Assembly (NCBI RefSeq): GCF_014898815.1
Contig: NW_026515541.1
Location: 930,001 to 994,000, forward strand
From: Panonychus citri
Taxonomy: Eukaryota; Arthropoda; Arachnida; Trombidiformes; Tetranychidae
DNA length: 64,000 bases
Direction: 5' to 3'
The notes below the pieces were generated by a model. The model had not been told where the DNA came from. It ran no database searches and saw only the letters and a list, made by a program, of their open reading frames with translations. Below, piece after piece: positions 38,560 through 49,514 of this stretch. Within the stretch, counting starts at the first letter, position 1; every line of letters begins with the position of its first letter. The translations under genes were made by a program, and so were the position numbers.

Positions 38560-41303
38560 CCGCCTGACTCGGAGGCATCAGGCTTGGAAAGGTCCAAGGG
38601 AACGTCACCGCTTAAACCTAAAGCGGCTTTAATGTTTACTGATAAATCGGCTGGACTGGTCGGTGCTGCTCCGCTGTTTGATCCGGTAAAGTCTTTAAAT
38701 TGACCTGAGTTTACCTGTTCCATATACTTTTGTAGGGAAAAGAGTTGCTGTTGATACATTTCCGGGGTCAATGCCGATTTAGAGAGTCCATCCGATGTGT
38801 CCTCATTAGGATCGCCATCGGGTAGCTCGTCAATATTGATATCACCTTTGGTGTATTGGTCTGCATGTTTGGTGGCTAAATGGGCTTCCAAAGCGGTTCG
38901 AGCTTTGAACAGCGCTCGGCAAAATGGGCACTTCTTGTTTATCGCCTGTAAATGGGCACGAAACTGGCCCTTTCTTTCACGTGCTCGAGTATTTTGAAAC
39001 CAGACTTGAACAACGCGCTTTTTAAGGCCAATCTCTTTTGCAATGTTTTCCAACATTTTCCTTGACGGGTTTGACTCAGTTTCGTATTTTTGATACAAAT
39101 AGTCAAGTTGTTCGGGTAAGATTGTTGTTCGAAGTCGTTTATCTCGTTGTTGTTGCTCTGTAAGTTGGCTTGTTGTTGCACTTGTCGATGCACCGGAAAC
39201 ACTTCCACCTCCACCCGCACATGAGGTTGAATCAGAAGTATCCTCATCTTCGGGCAGGTCATTTTCACGTTTCCTTTTGGTGGAAACATTGTTAACCGAT
39301 GAAGATGATGTTGATGATGAATTTAATCCGGTTAATGAGTTAACAAATTGCTGCTGTTGTTGTTGTAAACGTTGAACTGCTGCTGCAGCCTCGGCGTTAC
39401 CTGATGCTGCAGCGGCGGCCGCGGCAGCAGCAGCTGCTGCTGTCATACTACCCGGTGGGCATCCTTCATATTGAAGTATACCAAAAGGTGAGGTGGGTGG
39501 ATAAGGTGGGAATAACGATGGATGCATCAAATGGACCAATTGATGTTCCTGGCAAAGGTCATATCGAGCGAAAACAAGTCCACATTTTTCACAACGAAAT
39601 GCACCATTAGACGATGAAGATGCACCCGCTGAGGGTGAAGATGATGGTGGACGAGATGGATTATCTTCTGAGGGAGTTGGTGATGGTGCTAAATCTCGTG
39701 AGGAAAGATGATGATGAGATGAAGAGGAAGTTGTTAAATTAGTTGCAACATGAGACGAAGGTGATAAAGATAATCGTTGTTGTTGTTGTTGTTGTTGCTG
39801 TTGGTGGAGTTGTTGTTGTTGACCAGAGATTGATGAAGATGTTGAAGATGATGAGGATGCTGATGATGATCCACCATCACCTTTAGTTGACTTAGGTTCA
39901 GGTAATAGGGAAGATAAATTATCTTTACTATTATTAAGTCCTGATGTTGGTGTTAACATTGACGCTGAGATTATTGATGATGAAGGTGGTAAACTTATAT
40001 CGGACATGATTAAATCTTTAGCCGATGATGGTGGTGCTGGTGTTGAGGCGGCTGATGAGATACTCGCTGCACCCGGTGAGGTGGCTGATGCTGCTCGAGC
40101 CTCTTGAGCTGCTTTAATTTGACTAATTTGAGCAGCCAACGGATTCTCATCTTTAAAACAAGCCGATTTTGAGTGTTTAATCAGATCATAATATCGTTGA
40201 AATACTTGGCAACACTTTTTACACTGATAAGTTAATCCCGCCGTTTTGGACAGTTTACCTTGAGAGGAATCATCATCCGTCATTGAGGTTGGCTGATTCT
40301 CGTAAACTTTACGAGCCTTTTGCCGAGCATTTTGAAACCAGACAACAATAACTCGAGGTGAAAGGTTAAGTAACTTTGAAAGGTATTCAAGATCATCGTC
40401 TTTAGGATATGCATTGGATTCAAAAAATTCTTGTAAAACTTTTATCTGATAATCGGTGAAACGAGTTCGATTTGCCCGTTTACCTGGTGTTGTACCTGAA
40501 GAAGGTCCAGAGGAAGATGAATCATCCCTACAACCACCGCCACCATTACCTCCTCCTCCACCACCACCTCTACCAGTTGATCCACCTGAGGGTGTTGGTG
40601 GTGAGGTGATTGATAAACCAGCGGCAACCGCTGCTCGGTGGGAAGCTGCATCTAAAGCCATTTGTAATGGATTAGATGAAGATGATAAATGTGACGGTAA
40701 ACCGGAAGTACCAGTGAGACTAGAAAGTCCAGCGAAAAGGGTTTGAGGAGGTTGACCACTTTGCTGGGAACAGGTATCATTGGTTGATATTGATGACATT
40801 GATGATTCAGAGTGTGGTGACATTGTATACGATTTGGCATAATCAAATGATTCATATCTAGAACCGGAAGTACCTCCTTTCATTGATGAGCCAGAATTTA
40901 ATTGCTGATTAGTTGATTGCTGATGTAAACCTGTTGATGTAATTGTTGTGGTTGTTGTTGGTGTTGATGATGTACCTGGATGATTAGTTAAACTAAAGGT
41001 CATCGAGGTATCAGGAGTCGAGGTTGAATCACGATTACGACGAATGTCCAATCTTAAATTATCATCTTTACGTCCAGTTGAACGTCCATCTGCCCCACCG
41101 CCGATACCATCATCATCGGATGAGGTAAAATCGTATTCAGATTTATTGATTGACATTAATTTAACATCACTCACTGAAAGGTTTAAAGTTGCCGTTCCTG
41201 AGGTTGTATTGGGTGTTAATGAGCTCGACGAAAGGTTCAATGACGATTGACCACCGGCGGGTGTTATTAGTGCCGATGATAAATTGGAGACAATGTTTAC
41301 ATT
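38560..41303 (-). CDS. zfh2: zfh2 exon C: homeodomains 2 and 3, three zinc fingers, PLDLSK
   Basis: Continuation of the same factor. Counting from Met at 41240: homeodomain 2 about 255-314 (TRFTDYQIKVLQ, VIVVWFQNARQKARK); adjoining C2H2 unit about 340-365 (YQCKKC); poly-Gln; finger about 551-573 (FRCEKC); poly-Ala/Gln tract; homeodomain 3 about 700-760 (TTILPEQLDYLYQKY, VVQVWFQNTRARERK); finger about 771-793 (KKCPFC). Near the end PLDLSK (881-886) matches the PxDLS motif bound by the co-repressor CtBP. The frame appears to stop after SESGG, but the stop lies inside a strong donor, GGCGG|GTAAGA (exon end 38560), so splicing to further exons is likely (phase 2). Vertebrate ZFHX3/4 have a fourth homeodomain after this point. 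The upstream limit given is where the frame opens. The exon probably joins exon B directly, apart from the duplication. Confidence 0.9.
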
Positions 41304-41497
41304 TTACTCCGCCGATACCATCATCATCGGATGAGGTAAAATCGTATTCAGATTTATTGATTGACATTAATTTAACATCACTCACTGAAAGGTTTAAAGT
41401 TGCCGTTCCTGAGGTTGTATTGGGTGTTAATGAGCTCGACGAAAGGTTCAATGACGATTGACCACCGGCGGGTGTTATTAGTGCCGATGATAAATTG
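41098..41497 (-). repeat. 189-bp duplicated coding block inside zfh2 (two copies, 22-bp spacer)
   Basis: Positions 41098-41286 and 41309-41497 are identical by eye over 189 bp, offset 211, with a 22-bp spacer at 41287-41308. Both encode the same Ser-rich segment (LSSSSLTPNTTSG..., SINKSEYDFTSSDDDG). The offset is not a multiple of 3, so the copies lie in different frames. At the homeodomain-side edge the upstream copy reads TCTC-AATTT and the other TCTCCAATTT. One extra C in the first would keep the reading frame going from homeodomain 1. Assembly duplication with an indel is the simplest explanation. A real duplication is possible. Confidence 0.9.
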
Positions 41498-44400
41498 AGA
41501 AAAAGGTCGAAGGTGGATTGTTAAAGTTATATGGTGAGTCTTTGTTTCGTTGTCGCTCCTTGAATAAAGTGTTTCGAAACCAGTGTTTGATCACTTTGAC
41601 CGGAAGTCCAGATTTTTCGGACATCTCTTTGTGAGCCTCTTCGGAGGGTGAATTGTTTATGTCAAAATGTTGTCGTAAAACTTTTAATTGGTCATCAGTT
41701 ATTCGGGTTCGAGCTCTTTTCGGCTGTTGAGCTGCTGCTTGGGCTTGTTGTTGTTGCTGTGCAGCAGCGGCTGCGGCAGCGGCTGCAGCGGACAATTGTT
41801 GCTGTTGTTGAGCAATAAGTTTCTGTTGAGCAGCGGCAAAGAAATTAGCCTCAGCTCCTGCGGCAGCTGAAGAGGCTGATGATCCACCACTACCACCGGC
41901 AGCAGCAGCAGCAGCAGCCGCTTGATTACCTGAAGCCTGAGCAGCTTGATGATTAAATGCTGCAGCCAAAACTGGATCCAAATGAGGTGCCATCATCAAG
42001 GGTATCATTGGCGGTGGTAAACCCATCGCAGCCGCAGCGGCAAAGTTTACATTCATACCTGGTATATTCATAGGCATTCCCATACCAGCTAAGCCCATTG
42101 ACATTAACAATTGACTAAACTGTATTTGAGCGGCCATTTGAGCTGACATTTCAGCTTGAGATCCATTGACACCAGGACCAGAATTACCACTGGAATTATT
42201 ATTATTATTATTATTATTATTGTTATTATTATTACCACCATTGGCACCAGAAGATGATCCAGTTGATCTTGATGACCCATTGGCACCGGAAGATGTTGTA
42301 TTAGCCGTTGAAGCAGCGGTGATTGACATTGAAGTAGCCGTGTGACTTGATGATTTATCACTATTCTTATTACCACCACTACCTCCAGACCCACTGCCCG
42401 AACCACGGGAATAATGATGACCTCCCGAAGAGGTTAAATTATGTCCACCTGATGTTAAATGATTGGTAACAAAATTAGCCGGTGTAATTGTGACACTAGT
42501 TGAATCTGCACCACTGGCTGATGAGGTTAATCCTTTAGCACCGTTGGCACTGAGGACATCATTTACAAACGAGTCAACATTGGTACTATTTATTGGTGTA
42601 ACGGTTGTGGTTGGTGTTGAGGATGAAACAAGAACCGAAGATGTTACACCGCCGGTGGAAGATATTGATGAGCCACCAGCACCGATGATCGATGATGATG
42701 ATGAAGATGATTGTTGTTGTTGTTGTTGTTGTGGCACAATTGATGAGGTTGAAGAGACGACAGAAGATAAATACTGATGAGCGTGATGATGGTGCGAGGA
42801 AATGTGATGATGTCGACGATCATAATCTTTACGATATTCGTCGGCGAAACTTTCAACATACGAAATAGGTACAAGGGAGGAATGAACTTCTTCCCGGTGG
42901 GCTTTTAGTACCCAAATTGATGAGAACTCTTTATTACAGAAATCACATTTTGATCGATTAATTTCCGGTAAATTTGCAGAATTTAAATTACCCGAAATAT
43001 CAGAATTATTATTGATAGAATTTAATTCTTTACCTTTTTCACCTGACAAACAATTTTTATCTTTACTCTCATCTGGTTTATCTTCATCTTGTTTATCCTC
43101 TTTGGGAATTTTTCTCCTCCGCTGGTGATTCTCATTGAATTGCATGACAATTTCAAATCCCCAGGTTTCAAGAAGATTCTTATAACCCGGCGGCTTAGAT
43201 TTAACCACTGGTGCATTATAATATTTGGTCGGCTGATGGTTAATCATATTGGAAGATGATGATGAACCGGATGTTGTTGATGATGATGCAGCTCGTATGG
43301 CAGCGGCTAATTGTTCTTGAGCAGATTGTGCTTGTTGTTGTTGTGCTTGTGCAGCTTGTTGGGCAAGAGCTGAAGCAGCGGCGACAACTTGTTGCTGGAA
43401 AGTTTGTCCATCTTTACCTGTGATTGATTTTAACCCTCGGGGTCCAAATAATGAGCAAATCTGTTGATGTTGAAGGTAAGATTCATGAGAGGTCACAATG
43501 GTACCACAGCGATTACATGAGAATAACCCACTGCCACCACCACCACCACCACCGGCGGTGATTGAACCATTATTATTACTGTTATTTCCTGATTGAGTTG
43601 AATTTACATTGCAATTATTTTCACCTGATGAAGCGGCTACAGCGGCTGCAGCAGCAGCAGCCATTGCAGCGGGATTGGTAAGTAAAAGTTGACCGCCAGT
43701 GGCTAAATTAATAGCCATTGCTTGTTGTAATGAGTTTGCTTGGGATTCTGTAAGGTCAGTTAATTTACCACCTTGACCAGAACCACAATTATTATTATTG
43801 AGTGAGAAAAGGTCACCATTTTTGGATAAAGATATCGAGGTGACACTTACATCACCTGAGGTTAATTCGGGCCGTTCAATTAAAGGTATCGTTGGATCAA
43901 TTTGACCTGAAAGGGTCAACTCTTTTATTTTGGTAGCACGGGTTTGATGTAATACTGATCTTATATGAATATCAAGAGCGGGTCCATTGTTGTAGGCCAC
44001 TTTACATATATTGCATCGGTAAGGTTTCTTATCGTTTAAATCTGATGATGAAATTAATTGATGATGAATTGATGGTGAACCGGAAATAACGGGTAACACA
44101 GTAGTTGAACAATTGGGTTGAGCAGAAGAGGAAGTTGTTGTTGTTGTTGTTGTTGGTGTCGATGATGATGATGATGATAAATGACTCGCAATGGTGGTAA
44201 CAATACAATTTGCATTAGAAGATGATATTGTGGATGAGAGCGGGGGAGAGGAAGATGTAACATTAGATCCAATTAAATCATTGGCACAATTTAAAGTGGC
44301 TTCTTTTGAAGTCGATGGCTTGCCGGATGTACCACGATCACCGCCGGTTAGAGCGGCAATGGCAGCGGCTTCTTTAGCTTTAGCTGCTCGATGTATATGG

Positions 44401-46498
44401 GAAACTGAATTATTGTGAACTTGTAATATTGTTTTCTGTGTAAACGATTCCTTACAAAGGTCACATTTATGTGGTCGATTAGGGTCAAGATATTTTTCCA
44501 TTGGATAACTTAACTTTTCACCTTTACGATGAAGAAGCGTTTTATTGTGAGCCGTTAGGTAAGATTGCCGGGTAAAGGCCACTTTACACCGGTGACATTT
44601 GTACTTTCGAGTTGGATCATTGTAACCATCTTCAGCAGCCGTTTGTGAGTTAAGCTGATCTTCAAGGGTTAACCTTTCAGTTGAAGGTGATTTATAATCA
44701 ATTTCATTCATCATCTCATCATCAAGACAATCATTCATACCACCGGTTAGATTATTATTGCTATAAGTTGCCGATGAATTTAAACCACCACCGCCAACGA
44801 CAAGGTCCATAGCTTCATCACCCTCCATGGGAACATCACTATTATTATCCATCATCATTGACATCATCATCATATTATTTTCAACACTTTCATCATCTTC
44901 AACATTTGAAGATGAACCACCGGCTAAGGTGTTACTATTATTTCGAGCTGATTCTTTCTTTAAAAGTTCAGTTGTCGCCGGGTCAAGTATTCCACCTCCA
45001 TTACGGCCAACCGTTAATAACATTGGATTATTAGCTAAACTTTGCCGATAAACATCAAGCTCTTCCTCTGACATATTTGGATGTGTTGTCTCAACGTGTT
45101 TACGAAGCGATTCAACTGAACGGAAAGATCGACGGCAAAGGCAACATTGGGTCGCCGCTCGTACATAATGATACTGTTTATGTAATTGAAGTTTCTCATT
45201 GGTTTTAAATGCAAGTGAACACTGAGTGCACCTAAATTTGTACACATGACGATCGGAAACCGCTGAAGAAGATGATTGAGAATCGGTTGATTTTGAACGA
45301 ATCGTTTTCATTGGAGAAACGGAAATAGATGATGAAGAGGAACCAATACCATGTGAAGTAGTTGACATATTAACTATGCAATTATTTAAAGCTGATGATG
45401 ATGATGATGTTGTTGGAATTGTTGATGATAAATTAACACAATCATCAATTAAACGAGATCCATCAATTGAGTCATCCATTGATCCACAATCTGAGCGTCC
45501 ATCACCATTATCAGGATACCCAAGGGATGAATTATCATCATCACCTCCATTGTGGTGACTTGAAAAGTTATTAGAATTACTATTAATAGGAACATTAAAT
45601 TCATCTTTAACAGATGATAAAATTTTCTCTGAACTTGAAATTGTATCAGAAGATGTTGTGGTCACTAGGAACATTAAACGGTCAACCGCTTCCTTGGTAA
45701 CATTGTGAATGTCCATTAGGTGAGATTCAAGGCCTTTCCTTGTATCTGAAGGTGATTGACAAAGTGGACACAAGATTACAAGGGTTGACAAAGATGAGGT
45801 TGAACCTGAAGATGATGATAGGGAAGAGGGTGAAGTTGTTGTTGAATTTGCATTAGCATTTGAAGCCGAAACACCACCAGCAGCGGCAGCGGCAACGGCA
45901 GCGTTAACAAGTGACATTTGTTGATTGGGTGAAAATTTTGCCCGTTTAGGTGATGAGGGTGATGAAGATGAAGATAAATTAACTGAGCTTGATGATATTG
46001 GTGTTGTAATCAGGGTTGTATTTGGACCAACCATTAATCCACCTTTACTATTAATATTATTACAACTTTTACTATTACTACTATTACTATTATTGTTACC
46101 ACCGCTATTGAATGAAATTGAATGAGCATTAATTAAATGAATTGACAATTTAACTTCCGAGTTTGTTGTAAAATTACACTGTGGACATTGATGATTATTT
46201 GAATTACTATTAACACCGGTGGCAGTTGTTGTTGTAATGGCGGTTGAAGATGATGATGGTGAGCCCATTGAGGCTACAGCAGCGGCGGCCAATTGCTGTT
46301 GTAAGATGTGCTGTTGTTCAAGCATCAGTGCTTGTTTTAACATTGATTCACTTGCAGAGGATAATCCAGTTAATCCAGTTAATCCAAGTCCAGAAAATAG
46401 GGCGGCGGCTGCAGCGGCGGATGAAGGATCAGATGGATTAGACAATGATGCCAATAAAGATTCATTTAAATCTTCAAGCATACTTGATGTTAATTCAT
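41478..46498 (-). CDS. zfh2: zfh2 exon B: nine C2H2-type fingers and homeodomain 1
   Basis: Central exon of the zfh2 factor, about 5 kb without interruption. Counting from the internal Met at 46481: C2H2 fingers at about 98-120, 240-261, 419-440, 448-470, 628-652, 672-696, 823-848, 988-1010 and 1178-1200; conserved YKNLLETWGFEIVMQFNE about 1140; poly-Asn, poly-Gln and poly-Ala tracts between domains; homeodomain 1 about 1587-1646 with KVIKHWFRNTLFKERQRN, the W-F-x-N recognition-helix core, followed by the family tail KDSPYNFNNPPST. Five codons precede that Met after acceptor AACAG at 46499. The frame then runs FFSIYHRH and stops at 41478-41480. No GT donor lies between the homeodomain and this stop, so I infer a one-base deficit beside the duplicated block and not a true C-terminus. 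Confidence 0.92.
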
Positions 46499-49470
46499 CT
46501 GTTAATCAAATCACAATTAGAAAATGAGAGAGAGAGAGAAAAAAAATTAGTTAATCACAATGTAAACAATTAGTTAATTGTCGCGAGGAAACTTTTTCGT
46601 AAGTCACAATGTCACCCGAAAGAATAACAATTAAAAATGATTTTTAATTTTCCAATCAGATGAAATTAACTTCAACTAATCATCATCATCAGTTGATTCA
46701 ATTGATTGATTAATTTAGTTAATCATTAGATGCAATTAATTATCAAATTGTTTGTTTTGTTGTTGTTGTTGTTATAATTTACTAATCATCTTAATATCTT
46801 GATTAACTTGATCTGTTCCTGATTGATTGTTGATTATTATTGATTAACTTTTTTTTTGTTTCATTTTTTGTTTCCCTCCCTCTGATTGTTGATTACTTTT
46901 AATTGTTGTCGTTGTAAACATTATCTATTTTAATTACAATTTAATTGGTCAAAATTGATTGTGAGTGTGTGATTATTATTAACAGTTAAATTATCAATAA
47001 TTTGATTTCATTTGATTTGGTTTTTTTGTTTAATTTGCTTTTTGGTGTTTGGGTAACAAAAAATTAACAATTTACTTAATTGTTAAACTTGATTTTCCCT
47101 AAATTGTTGATTGTGAGTCTGTTGGGTAATGACAACAATTAAGATTGACAGGAAATTGTTTAATCGTTTAATTTACTAAAAAGGACATTGGTTTAAATTA
47201 TATCAAACGAAAATGTTAATTGTTACAATTTAGGATAACAGTAAAAAAGACATGATTAGTTTGATTAATGATTAGTTTAAAAAAAAAATAAAAGTTAATC
47301 AACAAATGACATTGAGAGTTAATTGTTGAGATGAAGGGGAAAAAGGGGGAAATCTAATAATCCAATTAAATGATTATAATTGTAACAATGATAATCAACT
47401 AAATTGGTTAATTATAATTAACTTTATATTTATTTTCCTACTATCATTAAATTAGTTAATTGAAATTAATTAAATGGATGATTGTCAGAGAAATGTGTCA
47501 TTATTAATTAAGAGTTAATTAAGTTAATTGTTATCAAGTTAATTACCCATTGGAATTGATTGAATCAATTTGTTTATCTTTTTTAAAACAGTTGATTGAG
47601 TTTAATTGTTTACTAATTGGTTAATTATAGTTGACAATTTATCTCTCTCTCTCTCTCTCTCTTTCTCTCTCAATGTATCAACGTCACGCACGCACTGGCA
47701 CGTTAAAAATCACGTATTCATGTTTACCTGTTGATGAATAAAGTGACAAAGTGATGACAAAATGATGATATTTGTATTAACAGTTTTGCTTAATTAGATT
47801 CGTAATCAAGTGAATCAATTTAAAACCTTTTACTTTCAATTAAATTAAGGTAAATGATTAATAACAATGCAATTAGTTAATTGTCAACCTTGATTGCGAG
47901 TAGATTTAATTTAATTTTGTTTCTCTCTCCTAGTATATAATGTCAATCAAGGCAAATCAGCATGAGACTTATGAGTTTTTATTTTCTTAATCAAATTTAA
48001 TCAATGGAAATCATCAACTAATCTATTCATTAACTTTCTTGATGATGATTAACAATATTATCATTAAAATCATTAGTTAATTGTGATCAGAATGGCAACT
48101 ACTTCCGTCTATTTAATCAAAATTAAATCCCAATTGTGATCATCATGAAGAAGAAGAAAAAAAATAATAATAATCAACAATCAAAAACCTTAGGAGCTTC
48201 AATTAAGATGATGGTGATGATTAAATCTATGTCAGTGATGATGATGTGAAAGTGATTTCAAGATGGAGGATGATGATGATAATGAAGATGAGGGATGATG
48301 ATGGTCAAGTGAATATTATAATCAACCAAATAACCAGAAAAAAATATGAGACCATAACAAGTGACCAGAAAATCATCCTCATCATTATCCATACAAGATG
48401 ATGAGAGAGAGAGAGATGATGTATTAGTCATTTTCATCTTCATTAAAAGTGATGAAGATAATAATAAAGAGAGAGAGAGAGAAAGGCAAAAATGCAGAGC
48501 AACAAGATGATAAAGGGGGAGAAAAAGTGACAACATCACAAAACTGGACACAGGTCAGTTTGGTGAGTAAAGTTGATTCAAAGAAAATTAGATTAATAAT
48601 GAATCTACTTGTATCTACATAGAAAACAGCAAATGGACATTACAAGGGATTCATCATCTTCTCATCCTCATCATCACTAACTTCACTTTTTTGTTTCTCA
48701 TTAAATATAAGCTATAGTTTCCTTTTAATCATCCTCATCATCTTCATCATCATTATCATCTAACTTTTTCTTGTTCCTTTGAAAACAAAACTTACAAACT
48801 CAATATCCTGTTTCCATTAAATTGGATATAAAATACCAATAACCGATAGCGTGAAGCCCTTAATCACAATTCAACAATATTAGTTAGTTAATTAAGTTTT
48901 TTCTTCATCATGATTGGTAAGATGATGATGATGATGATTAGAAGAAAAGAAAGACAACTTGTTACACTTTCTCTTCTCTTTCTTTTCCTTTAAAATATGA
49001 TGAAGACAATACGATTTGTTGTTGTTTCTTTTATTTTTTTTTCTTATTCTTCTCAATGAAATGAATGAAATAGAAAAATAATTTCAACCAACTTTTAAAG
49101 AGAAAAATTTTCGCCTTCATCATCATCGTCATCTTCCTAATCTTCATCATTGAAAGATGATAATAATGATGATAATTGTTGATAATAATTGCTAATAATA
49201 ATCTATCTAATTAATTGTTATCCATTATAATGATTAGTTTTGATTGTTACTTGAGTTTTTTTCTTCTTCTACTTCTTCATGTTATTGTAACAAATAAAGA
49301 ATCGTATCCAATTGTAATTAATCAATTTTAATTAAAATTGATTAGTGGAAAGATTAATTTCCTAATTATTTCAATTAAAATTAATTTAATTGACAAGAGA
49401 CACACAAACAACAATTACTGAAACTTTTGCCTTATCATCATTAAGATGATCATCATAATCATAATCATCA

Positions 49471-49478
<8 letters not shown>

Positions 49479-49511
<33 letters not shown>
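49479..49511. repeat. (TC)n microsatellite in the zfh2 intron
   Basis: Run of about 33 bp. Confidence 0.93.

Positions 49512-49514
<3 letters not shown>

Noticed and set aside
38266..38703. Plus-strand frame of 145 codons
   Set aside because: Antisense shadow of zfh2 exon C at one end and GA/GAT repeats at the other.
41167..41451. Minus-strand 94-codon frame with a KCKHC pair
   Set aside because: It is the duplicated Ser-rich segment read through the spacer into the second copy in the wrong frame. The Cys pair is chance.
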